This document shows, one piece after another, positions 25,657-34,211 of a DNA stretch of 64,000 nt. The notes below the pieces were generated by a model. It did no database searches and was not told the origin of the DNA. It was given only the letters and a program-made list of their open reading frames with translations. The DNA comes from Mycobacterium ahvazicum (GTDB lineage Bacteria; Actinomycetota; Actinomycetes; Mycobacteriales; Mycobacteriaceae), in contig NZ_FXEG02000001.1 in NCBI RefSeq assembly GCF_900176255.2, positions 62,001 to 126,000 of the forward strand. The letters are read 5' to 3'. Every line of letters starts with the position of its first letter. Position 1 is the first letter of the stretch. Both the position numbers and the translations under genes were made by a program.

Positions 25657-28600
25657 ATGGCTTCGAAGCTGCCCTCGCCGAAGATCCTTCTCGAATGGCC
25701 CGTCATCCGTCAGCTGCGCTCGGCCGACGCATTCGGCCGTGGGCCGGCGGTGACCTCCAGGCACACCCGTGCGCTGGCCCCACGCACCACGACCGCCGAC
25801 CGCGTCGTGCAAAGCGTGTGCCCGTACTGCGCGGTCGGCTGCGGCCAGAAGGTGTTCGTCAAGGACGAGAAGGTCGTCCAGATCGAGGGCGATCCGGACT
25901 CGCCGATCTCGCGTGGCCGCCTGTGCCCCAAGGGGTCGGCCAGTGAGCAGCTGGTCAACTCGCCGAGGCGGCAGACCAAGATGCTCTACCGTGCCCCGCG
26001 CGCTACCGAATGGCAGTCGATCGATCTCGACACCGCCATCGACATGGTGGCCGACCGCTTCGTCGAGGCCCGCCGGCATGCCTGGCAGGACATCGACAAG
26101 AAGGGCCATCCCCTGCGGCGCACCATGAAGATCGCTGCGCTCGGCGGAGCCACGCTGGACAACGAAGAGAACTACGTCATCAAGAAGCTCTTCACCGCCG
26201 CCGGCGCGATCCAGATCGAGAACCAAGCTCGTATTTGACACAGCTCCACGGTTCCCGGTCTGGGGACTTCCTTCGGGCGCGGTGGCGCCACCCAATCACT
26301 GCAAGACATGGCCAACGCCGACTGCATCATCATCCAGGGCTCCAACATGGCCGAGTGCCATCCCGTCGGCTTCCAGTGGGTCGAGGAGGCAAAGGCGCGC
26401 GGCGCGAAGCTGATTCACATTGATCCGCGCTTCACCCGCACCTCGGCCGTGTCGGACAAACACATCCCGATTCGGGCGGGCTCGGACGTGGTGCTACTCG
26501 GGGCGCTGATCAACTACGTCATCGGCAACGACAAGTGGTTCAAGGAGTACGTGGTGGCCTACACCAACGCTGCCACCTTGATCAACGAAAACTACCGCGA
26601 CGCAGAGGATTTGGGCGGCCTGTTCTCCGGCTACGATCCCGAGACCGGACAGTACGACCTGTCCAGCTGGGCGTACGCGGGCCAGGAAGAGGAAGAGGCC
26701 GACATCGAGCACGGGTCCAGTGCCTCGGCCCGGGCGGCCGGTGACGCGCACGGCAGCGGCGGTCCGCCGTTACCGCACGCCCGCGTGCAGCGCGACGAGT
26801 CGTTGCAGCATCCGCGCACGGTGTTCCAGATCGTCAAGCGGCACTACGCGCGGTACACGCCGGAAATGGTGCGCGACGTCTGCGGCATCGGCATCGAGGA
26901 CTTCGACTACCTCGCACGCACGCTCGTCGCTAACTCGGGCCGGGAGCGCACCACCTGCTTCGCTTACGCCGTCGGCTGGACGCAGCACACGCTGGGCGCC
27001 CAATTCATCCGCACCGCAACGATTCTGCAGCTACTGCTGGGCAACGTGGGGCGCCCGGGCAGTGGCATCATGGCGCTGCGCGGGCACGCCACCATCCAAG
27101 GGTCTACCGACATACCGACGTTGTTCAACTTGCTGCCCGGCTACCTGTCGATGCCAAAGGCCGGTGTGCACGACACCTTTGCTGACTACATCGAAGCGGT
27201 CGGGCCGAAGAACCAAAAAGGATTCTGGGCCAACGCCGACACCTACATCGTCAGCCTGCTCAAGGCATGGTGGGGCGATGCGGCCCGCGAGGACAACGAC
27301 TGGGCCTACGACTACCTGCCGCGACTGTCCGGGCCGCACGGGACGTATCAGACGGTCATGTCGATGCTTGAAGACGAGGTCGACGGGTACTTCCTGCTGG
27401 GACAGAACCCCGCCGTCGGATCGGCGCACGGCCGGATGCAACGCATGGGTATGGCGCACCTGAAGTGGCTGGTGGTGCGCGACCTCAACATGATCGAGTC
27501 GGCCACCTTCTGGAAGGACGGCCCCGAGATCGCTTCCGGCGAGCTGAAAACCGAGGACATCGAGACCGAGGTGTTCTTCTTCCCGGCGGCGACGCACGTC
27601 GAAAAGGCTGGTTCCTTCACCCAGACCCAACGCCTTGTGCAGTGGCGGCACAAGGCCGTCGACCCGCCCGGCGACTGCCAGAGCGAGTTGCAATTCTTTT
27701 TCGAGCTGGGCAAACGAATCCGGCAGCGGCTGGCCGGATCCACCGACGAACGCGACCGGCCTCTGTTGGATCTGACCTGGGACTATCCCACCGATGAGCA
27801 TGGCGAGCCCGATTCGACAGCCGTGCTGGCCGAGATCAGTGGCTGTTATTTGACCGGGCCGAAAGCCGGCCAGCCGGTGCCCGGGTACACCGAACTGGGT
27901 GCCGACGGGTCGACGTCCTGCGGATGCTGGATCTACTCCGGCGTGTACGCGGACGGCGTCAACCAGGCCGCCCGGCGGGTGCCACACGGCGGCACCGGAC
28001 CCAGCCAGTCGGAGTGGGGCTGGGCATGGCCGCTGGACCGGCGGATTCTGTACAACCGCGCCTCGGCCGACCCCGACGGCAAGCCGTGGAGCGAGCGCAA
28101 GCGCTACATCTGGTGGGACCCTGAGCAGCAGCGCTGGGTCGGTCACGACGTGCCCGACTTCGTGGCCGACCGGGCACCGGGTAGCCGGCCGGACCCAGAT
28201 GTCGGCGGCCCGGATGCCATCGCGGGCGACGACCCGTTCATCATGCAGGCCGACGGCAAGGGCTGGCTGTTCGCGCCCAAGGGTGTGGTGGACGGGCCGC
28301 TACCCACACACTACGAGCCGCAGGAGTCGCCGGTTGCCAACGCGCTTTACCCGCAACAGCAGAACCCTTCGCGAATCACCTTCCCGCGCAAGGACAATCT
28401 GAGCGCTCCCAGCGCCGGCGACCCAGGCGCCGACGTATACCCGTACGTGTTCACCACCTACCGGCTCACCGAGCATCACACCGCCGGCGGCATGAGCCGG
28501 TGGCTGCCCTATCTCTCGGAGTTGCAACCGGAGATGTTCTGCGAGGTCTCACCCGAGCTGGCCGCCGAACGCGGGCTCCAGCCCTACGGGTGGGCCACGA

Positions 28601-28998
28601 TCATCTCGCCGCGTGCGGCGATCGAGGCACGGGTGCTGGTCACCGAGCGGATGAGCCCGCTGCGAATCGGCGACCACACGGTGCACCAGATCGGGCTGCC
28701 CTATCACTGGGGTGTCGGGAGCGACGCGGTGGTGAGCGGGGACGGGGCCAACGATCTGCTAGGCGTGACGCTGGATCCGAACGTCCAGATCCAGGAGTCC
28801 AAGGCCGGGTCCTGCGACATCCAGCCCGGCCGGCGGCCGCAAGGCGCGAAGCTTTTGCGGTTGATCGAGGAATACCAGTCGCGCGCAGGCGCCACCGTGG
28901 AGACGGACAATATTCGAGTGAGCGAAGCTGTCTGGGAGAGCATCGATCGCGAGCGAGACGGGAAGGGAACCGATGGCTCAGCCGATCGGACCGAGTGA
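25657..28998 (+). CDS. fdhA: Selenocysteine-containing formate dehydrogenase alpha subunit (UGA = Sec at residue 194)
   Basis: One 1113-residue protein read through the in-frame TGA at 26236-26238. It is a molybdopterin (bis-MGD) oxidoreductase that oxidises formate to CO2. Residues 55-90 hold the 4Fe-4S site (CPYCAVGC, then GRLCPKG). The Sec falls in the expected context NQARI-Sec-HSSTVPGLG, directly comparable to position 196 of E. coli FdnG. Later motifs include QGSNMAECHPVGFQWVEEA and GNVGRPGSGI. No twin-arginine signal is present, so the subunit should stay in the cytoplasm. A SECIS-type hairpin follows the UGA, and selD, selC, selA and selB are all nearby. Gene callers that treat TGA as stop would split it into two pieces. 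Confidence 0.95.
26236..26275 (+). promoter_or_regulatory. Bacterial SECIS element (UGA plus stem-loop)
   Basis: Starting 12 bases after the UGA, GUUCCC (26251-26256) pairs with GGGGAC (26262-26267) to close a GGUCU loop (26257-26261). The stem uses one U-G pair. The E. coli fdhF SECIS has the same GGUCU apical loop at the same distance from its UGA, with a bulged U just below. SelB's C-terminal winged helices bind such a loop to place Sec-tRNA. Confidence 0.88.
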
Positions 28999-29947
28999 CC
29001 CAGCCGCCGATGCAGGGTGGGAAGATGTCAAGCCCCGCAAGGGCTTTTTCACCGACACCTCGATCTGCATCGGTTGCAAGGCGTGCGAAGTGGCGTGTAA
29101 GGAGTGGAATCGCAACCCGCGCGACGGCGACCTCGAGCTGCTGGGATCGTCCTACGACAACACCGGCTCGCTGGGCGCGAGCACCTGGCGACACGTGGCG
29201 TTCATCGAGCAGGGTCGCGACCGTATCGAGGAGGCACGCGAATCCGGCCGCGCGCTGGTGAGCCTGGGCATGCCCGCGGTCCCGGGTGCTGCGGATGTCC
29301 CCGCCGACACGAAACCGCCTGATACCCCGGAGTTTCGCTGGCTGATGTCCTCCGATGTCTGCAAGCACTGCACGCATGCGGGCTGTCTCGACGTCTGCCC
29401 CACCGGGGCGTTATTCCGCACCGAGTACGGCACCGTGGTGGTCCAGCACGACGTGTGCAACGGCTGCGGAACATGCGTCGCGGGTTGCCCTTTCGGCGTG
29501 GTCGAGCGCCGTAGCGACGGCACGTATGCGACGCCGGTGGACCGGCCGGGCCGCCCCAAGGAGGAGTTCGTCACCGGCGTCGCCCAGAAGTGCACGCTGT
29601 GTTACGACCGCCTGATCGAGGACCAGATACCCGCCTGCGCCCAGACCTGTCCGACGACGTCGATCAAGTTCGGCGATCACGACGACCTGGTGGACCGAGC
29701 GCGCCAGCGGGTGGCTCAGCTGCACGCCGAAGGACGCACCGAGGCAAGGCTTTACGGCGCCAACGAGCACGACGGCGTCGGCGGTACCGGTTCGGTCTTC
29801 TTATTGCTCGACGAGCCCGAGGTCTACGGTCTGCCGCCGGATCCGCGGGTGTGCACCGCCGACCTGCCCACGATGTTCAAGCGGGCGACAATGGCTGCGG
29901 TCGGCATGGCCGGAGCGGCCGTGCTGGCGTTCTGGAGTAGCCGGTGA
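28973..29947 (+). CDS. fdhB: Formate dehydrogenase iron-sulfur subunit
   Basis: A 324-residue electron-transfer protein with 16 cysteines arranged for four 4Fe-4S clusters: CIGCKACEVAC, CKHCTHAGCLDVCP, CNGCGTCVAGCP, and CTLCYDRLIE with PACAQTCP. It carries electrons from the molybdenum subunit to the membrane subunit. A hydrophobic C-terminal stretch (MAAVGMAGAAVLAFW) may be a membrane anchor. The start overlaps fdhA by 26 bases, and the stop overlaps the next gene by four (GTGA). No Tat signal is present. Confidence 0.93.
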   Translation: MAQPIGPSDPAADAGWEDVKPRKGFFTDTSICIGCKACEVACKEWNRNPRDGDLELLGSSYDNTGSLGASTWRHVAFIEQGRDRIEEARESGRALVSLGMPAVPGAADVPADTKPPDTPEFRWLMSSDVCKHCTHAGCLDVCPTGALFRTEYGTVVVQHDVCNGCGTCVAGCPFGVVERRSDGTYATPVDRPGRPKEEFVTGVAQKCTLCYDRLIEDQIPACAQTCPTTSIKFGDHDDLVDRARQRVAQLHAEGRTEARLYGANEHDGVGGTGSVFLLLDEPEVYGLPPDPRVCTADLPTMFKRATMAAVGMAGAAVLAFWSSR

Positions 29948-31041
29948 GCACCTCGGAATTCGACAGCTTCCGCCCGCCAGAACCCGAGGGGGGCAAGCGC
30001 CGCAGGAAAGTCGGGCGCGGCGCCCGTCGGGGCGGCGGCAGTGGTTCCGACGGCTCACGCGAAATGCCGATGGTCCCCGAGGCCGAGTTCACCTCGTATT
30101 ACGGCCGTCCGGTGGTCAAGCCCGCGCCCTGGGGACATGAAGTGGCCGCTTACCTTTTCTTGGGCGGCGTCGCGGGCGGGTCCGGCCTGCTCGCGGCCGG
30201 CGCTCAGCTCACCGGCCGAAAGAAGTTGCGCCGCAACACAAGACTGTCCGCTCTGATCGCGGTGTCACTGGGCGCGGTCGCGCTGGTGAAGGACTTGGGC
30301 CGGCCCGAGCGTTTCGTCAACATGCTGCGGACCGTCAAGCTGACCTCGCCGATGAGCATCGGTTCGTGGATCCTCAGCTCGTTCAGCGCCGGCATCGGGA
30401 TAGCCGCGGTTGCCGAGATCGATCGAATGACGGGCGAACGAATTCCGTTGGGCCCGTTGCGGTCCGTGCTGCGCGCCGTGGAGGCACCGGCCGGCCTGGG
30501 TGCCGCGGTACTGTCGCCACCGCTGGCCGTCTACACCGCGGTGCTGCTCACCGACACGGCCACCCCGACGTGGAATGCCGCGTACCGAGACCTGCCCTTC
30601 GTGTTCGTCAGCTCCGCGAGCCTGGCCGCCTCGGGATTGGCGATGATCACCACCCCGGTCTCCGAGGCCGGGCCCGCGCGCAAGCTGGCGGTCATCGGTG
30701 CGGTCGGTGATCTGATCTCGGCCAGGTTCACAGAGTCCCGGATGGACCCGGTGACCAGAGAACCGCTGCACCAGGGCAGGCCTGGCTGGCTGCTACAGAC
30801 GAGCGAAATACTGGCCGCCGCAGGCGGTTTGGGCGCGTTATTCGGCGGGCACCGCCGCGATGTCGCCGCGCTGTCCGGCCTGACGCTGCTGACGGCGTCG
30901 GCGATGTTGAGGTTCGGCTTCTTCGAGGCGGGCAAGGAATCGGCCCGTGACCCTCGCTACACGATGGAGCCGCAGCGGCGCCGGCTGGCGGCTCGCCGCG
31001 CGGCAGGCATCACCGACGACTCGATCACTTCCGCCCGGTAA
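29944..31041 (+). CDS. NrfD/PsrC-type membrane anchor subunit of formate dehydrogenase
   Basis: A 365-residue membrane protein. After a polar, basic N-terminus of about 60 residues it has eight to nine hydrophobic helices in NrfD-family style, for example WGHEVAAYLFLGGVAGGSGL, LGRPERFVNMLR and SPMSIGSWILSSFS. NrfD proteins bind quinone without haem, replacing the cytochrome b (FdnI) of E. coli formate dehydrogenase-N. This suggests formate electrons enter the menaquinone pool. It overlaps fdhB by four bases and ends seven bases from the convergent selD. Confidence 0.9.
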   Translation: MSTSEFDSFRPPEPEGGKRRRKVGRGARRGGGSGSDGSREMPMVPEAEFTSYYGRPVVKPAPWGHEVAAYLFLGGVAGGSGLLAAGAQLTGRKKLRRNTRLSALIAVSLGAVALVKDLGRPERFVNMLRTVKLTSPMSIGSWILSSFSAGIGIAAVAEIDRMTGERIPLGPLRSVLRAVEAPAGLGAAVLSPPLAVYTAVLLTDTATPTWNAAYRDLPFVFVSSASLAASGLAMITTPVSEAGPARKLAVIGAVGDLISARFTESRMDPVTREPLHQGRPGWLLQTSEILAAAGGLGALFGGHRRDVAALSGLTLLTASAMLRFGFFEAGKESARDPRYTMEPQRRRLAARRAAGITDDSITSAR

Positions 31042-31047
31042 AGCGGC

Positions 31048-32031
31048 CTAGCGGACCTCGATGCCCTCGCCGGCGACGGTGTGACCGATCACCGGGTGAC
31101 CGGGCAGTTCGCCCACCACGAGCAGGCCACCCGAAGTCTGCGCATCGGCGAGCAGCAGGAGATCATCCTCGGTCACGCCGGGGCCGGGACGCAGATGCGG
31201 GCGCACCCAGTCGAGGTTGCGCCGGGACCCGCCGGAGACGAACCCGTCGCGCAGCGCCGCCCGGCCGGCATCGAGTACCGGGACCGCGCAGCGGTCGATG
31301 ACCGCGCCCACCTTCGAGGCCCGGCACATCTTGTAGAGATGACCGAGCAACCCGAAGCCGGTCACATCCGTGGCCGCGTGCACACCGTTTGCCAGCGCGG
31401 CCTCGGCGGCGTCGCGATTGAGCCGGGCCATCGTCGCGATCGCTTCCGCGAACACCTCGCCGGTCTGCTTGTGCCGATTGTTGAGCAGCCCGAGCCCGAG
31501 CGGTTTGGTGAGGGTCAGCGGCAGCCCGGGTTCGGCGGCGTCGTTGCGCAGCAACCGATTCGGGTCGGCCACACCGGTCACCGCCATGCCGTACTTGGGC
31601 TCCGGATCGTCGATGGAGTGACCGCCGATCACCGGGCAACCGGCCTCCGAGGCCACCGCCAGCCCGCCGCGCAGCACCTCGGTCATCAGCTCCAGTGGCA
31701 GCACATCACGCGGCCACCCGACCAGGTTGATCGCGACCACCGGGCGCCCGCCCATCGCGTAGACGTCGGAGAGCGCGTTGGCCGCGGCGATCCGACCCCA
31801 GTCGTAGGCATCGTCGACGACCGGCGTGAAGAAGTCCGCCGTGGACAGCACCGCGATGTCGCCGACCAACACCACGGCCGCGTCGTCACCGTCGTCGAGG
31901 CCGACCAGAACGTTCCCGTTGGTCTGCCCGGCCAGGCCACGGACCGCCTCTTCCAGCTCGCCGGGCGGGATCTTGCAGGCACAGCCACCGCCGTGCGCAT
32001 AACCGGTCAGCCGGGTCTGCGTCTGGGTCAT
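31048..32031 (-). CDS. selD: Selenide, water dikinase (selenophosphate synthetase)
   Basis: A 327-residue enzyme that makes selenophosphate from selenide and ATP, the selenium donor for SelA. The active-site loop is present as HGGGCACKIPPGEL, with Cys in the place that is Sec in some organisms, and the catalytic Lys follows. Other family motifs are STADFFTPVVDDAYDWGRI, GGHSIDDPEPKYGMAVTG and ATDVTGFGLLGHL. It is convergent with the formate dehydrogenase operon, seven bases apart. Confidence 0.95.
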   Translation of the reverse strand: MTQTQTRLTGYAHGGGCACKIPPGELEEAVRGLAGQTNGNVLVGLDDGDDAAVVLVGDIAVLSTADFFTPVVDDAYDWGRIAAANALSDVYAMGGRPVVAINLVGWPRDVLPLELMTEVLRGGLAVASEAGCPVIGGHSIDDPEPKYGMAVTGVADPNRLLRNDAAEPGLPLTLTKPLGLGLLNNRHKQTGEVFAEAIATMARLNRDAAEAALANGVHAATDVTGFGLLGHLYKMCRASKVGAVIDRCAVPVLDAGRAALRDGFVSGGSRRNLDWVRPHLRPGPGVTEDDLLLLADAQTSGGLLVVGELPGHPVIGHTVAGEGIEVR

Positions 32032-32050
32032 GCCATGAGCCTATGAGGAG

Positions 32051-32076
32051 CGGGCGGGGCACCGTCTGCCCGCCTC
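32051..32076. terminator. GC-rich hairpin beside methyltransferase stop
   Basis: CGGGC at 32051-32055 pairs with GCCCG at 32068-32072, with partial GAGG/CCTC pairing outside (32045-32048 with 32073-32076). It lies between the methyltransferase stop and the selD start and could end transcription from the right. No T-run follows. Confidence 0.35.
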
Positions 32077-32877
32077 CTAGCGACAACTGTCAACGTCGCC
32101 ACACTCGTCGCTAGCAGGTGTGCCCCGGCTCACGGTCGAGTCACGGCGAAATAGGAACCATCGGCCATAGCAATAGGAGGGTCTCGTCAAGCACAGCCTC
32201 AACCCTAGATTCTGTGCGTCGCGGACTATCGCGCGCTTAGTGTGAAACGTGGCGTGCGGTGTCCAGAACTGGTCGGCAACAAGCGATTTGATCTGCTCGG
32301 CATTAAGGCGTTGACCAACGACGAATTCGGTCGGCGGCCGCACCAATCCTAGGACCCACGGTGGGATTCGACTCACCGACGAAACCGATGTAACGCGGCG
32401 CAACGGATGGCTCAGACGGTAGAGCCCGTGGTACGGGGTGAATGCGCTGTAGAGGAAGATCAACGCGCGGCCACCGGGTCGGGTTACTCTCGCCATCTCC
32501 TTCAGACCGACCAGATGATCGGCGGTGTGGTGAAGCACGCCTACTGCAATGGTGATGTCGAAGCAGGAGTCTGCAAAGGGTAATCGCAATGCGTCCGCTT
32601 GTATTGCGTTGATACGGTTGAATTTTCGAGCGTAAGCTGCAGCCCTGTAAGTGAGGTCGACACAAACAGGCTCCGCACCCCGGTCGCGGAGTGCCAAGGC
32701 TACTTCACCGTAACTGGCGCCGATGTCGAGAACTCGAAGACCATCCAGTGCTTCCTCAGGAAAGAACCGAAACGAACGTGAGCGGCAATTTTGGACGCGC
32801 TTGTCGCCTCCGCAAAAGAACGGCACCGCCTCGTAATGGGTCCTTGTGGCGCTTCGAAGGTGGGCCTCCCGGTTCAC
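32077..32877 (-). CDS. SAM-dependent methyltransferase (class I), island gene
   Basis: A 266-residue methyltransferase. Motif I is VLDIGASYGEVALALRDRGA, the acidic strand is EPVCVDLTYRAA, and post-motifs are IQADALRLPFADSCFDITIA and VGVLHHTADHLVGLKEMARVT, followed by RPGGRALIFLY. The target may be a small molecule or lipid. It is the left-most gene of an AT-richer island and is divergent from the small peptide gene at 32982. Coding is less GC-biased than in selD next to it. Confidence 0.85.
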   Translation of the reverse strand: MNREAHLRSATRTHYEAVPFFCGGDKRVQNCRSRSFRFFPEEALDGLRVLDIGASYGEVALALRDRGAEPVCVDLTYRAAAYARKFNRINAIQADALRLPFADSCFDITIAVGVLHHTADHLVGLKEMARVTRPGGRALIFLYSAFTPYHGLYRLSHPLRRVTSVSSVSRIPPWVLGLVRPPTEFVVGQRLNAEQIKSLVADQFWTPHATFHTKRAIVRDAQNLGLRLCLTRPSYCYGRWFLFRRDSTVSRGTPASDECGDVDSCR

Positions 32878-32937
32878 CTTCCAACGCCCTCTCGTCGCGT
32901 TGTCCGTCTCGGACTCACGATCATCGTCGAATTGTCC

Positions 32938-32943
32938 TATACT
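32938..32943 (+). promoter_or_regulatory. Possible -10 box for the small peptide gene
   Basis: TATACT lies 38 bases before the ATG at 32982, in the divergent region between the methyltransferase and the island's rightward genes. A matching -35 box is not obvious, so this is only a candidate. Confidence 0.35.
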
Positions 32944-32981
32944 TCTCGCATCGTTGGTAGCTAGGGCTCTGGGAGGGACCG

Positions 32982-33119
32982 ATGTTCGACGTGATCGAGC
33001 TCCATCATGACGCAGAAGGCGCTATCAACTATCTGGATTCGATTCGGGAGAGGGCGCCCAGACTGGACCGCCTCACCGAGACTCTTCCACGGGCGAACGG
33101 CGTCGATGATTCCTGGTGA
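32982..33119 (+). CDS. 45-residue small peptide, C-terminal Trp, strong ribosome site
   Basis: ATG at 32982 is preceded by GGGAGGGA (32971-32978), one of the clearest ribosome sites in the window. It opens 45 sense codons: MFDVIELHHDAEGAINYLDS at the start and RANGVDDSW at the end. The peptide is acidic, has no signal sequence or membrane helix, and ends in Trp. It is first in line before the isoprenoid-synthase-like and UbiA genes on the same strand. A peptide precursor or a small accessory subunit are both possible; I recognise no family. Confidence 0.55.
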   Translation: MFDVIELHHDAEGAINYLDSIRERAPRLDRLTETLPRANGVDDSW

Positions 33120-33148
33120 ACTGCGGCCAGGGCTTTCCTCTTCGCAGT
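33120..33148 (+). terminator. Weak hairpin after small peptide gene
   Basis: ACTGCG (33120-33125) pairs with CGCAGT (33143-33148) across a 17-base loop, starting at the base after the peptide stop. It could attenuate transcription into the next gene. There is no T-run. Confidence 0.3.
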
Positions 33149-33189
33149 AGTCTGCACTTCGTCCCAGAAAGCCTGGTCGTAGAAGAATT

Positions 33190-34119
33190 GTGAGCGACCA
33201 ACTACAGCTCACCCAGTGGCTCAAACAGGTCTCGGAACAATTTCCGTGGTCACGCATTGCAGCTTCCGCAAGATCGGCGCTGGCGATGCGGATTCCAGCA
33301 GTAGAGCCGTATCTCGGCAGCTATGCCGACGCGGTATACGGGTTAAAAAGTGGCTTCTTTTACTTTCCAATCCTTCAAGCACGCGAATGGGGCTTGGCTG
33401 AACAGAGCGTTCTTGAGCATATCTGCGTGGCACTCGCCCTTGGCCATTTTCACTATTCGTGGCAGGATAAATTGATTGACGAGGCGATATCCGATCCAAT
33501 AATGTGCCTTTGCGCGAGCGAAGCCCTTATGGCATCTATCGACTTGGTATGCGATATCGATCCCCACAACACTCGTGACTATCGGCGAATGAATTCTGAA
33601 TACTATGCCCGCTACACGGCTGCGGTCCTGCGTGATCTAGCGCATCGTGTAACGCCTCATTCGTACACGGCCGACGAACTTCTAACGCTTGGAGAGAAGG
33701 CCGCACCTGGCGGTACTGTAATCCGACTTATTGGAAGCTTAACTGGGCACGAGGGTGAGAGTGATGCCGTAGTCGAAGCACTGATTCTATTTTGCGCGGG
33801 TCTCCAGTTGGTCGATGATCTAGGTGATGCTGCAATTGATGCGGCGGACGGCAATCTTAGTTGGCCGGTCACATCGGCAATACAGGCCTATCCGGATCTT
33901 GATCGGACCAATGCCGAGCAAGTTGACGCAGCGGTAGTCGGGAGTGGCGCGGAAGTTGCGTGTCTGCGGCTCGCAACATCTGTCTTCACCAAGGTTCAGT
34001 GCAGGGCGGATGCAATATCGTCGCGGGCTTTATGCGACCTAGCGAACGCATGGCGGGAACGGACTCACGGTCGACTCTTGACTGCTGAGGCTCGCGTACG
34101 TGAATTCGTCGAAATTTAG
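33190..34119 (+). CDS. Class-I isoprenoid synthase-like protein
   Basis: A 309-residue all-helical soluble protein. Two acidic motifs sit in positions like those of polyprenyl diphosphate and terpene synthases: FHYSWQDKLIDE near residue 92 and LVDDLGDAAIDAADGNLSWP near residue 208. The first lacks a full DDxxD. Such proteins bind prenyl diphosphates through Mg2+. A chain-elongating, cyclising or prenyl-transferring role is possible. The codon use is much less GC-rich than the core genome. GTG start with AGAAG ten bases before. A UbiA-family gene follows 92 bases on. Confidence 0.6.
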   Translation: MSDQLQLTQWLKQVSEQFPWSRIAASARSALAMRIPAVEPYLGSYADAVYGLKSGFFYFPILQAREWGLAEQSVLEHICVALALGHFHYSWQDKLIDEAISDPIMCLCASEALMASIDLVCDIDPHNTRDYRRMNSEYYARYTAAVLRDLAHRVTPHSYTADELLTLGEKAAPGGTVIRLIGSLTGHEGESDAVVEALILFCAGLQLVDDLGDAAIDAADGNLSWPVTSAIQAYPDLDRTNAEQVDAAVVGSGAEVACLRLATSVFTKVQCRADAISSRALCDLANAWRERTHGRLLTAEARVREFVEI

Positions 34120-34211
34120 TGGGTGGCCGATTGCGCATATTCCTATAAATGTCCACAAACTATCAGGCCGACAGCAAGCGGGATCCGGATCCATAACTCT
34201 ACGTCAATTCT

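Noticed and set aside
26239..26307. fdhA as two separate genes broken by a nonsense mutation
   Set aside because: The frame is intact on both sides, the residue context is that of Sec, a SECIS hairpin follows and all sel genes are adjacent.
31081..32046. 321-codon plus-strand frame opposite selD
   Set aside because: Antisense shadow of selD, which has full family motifs.
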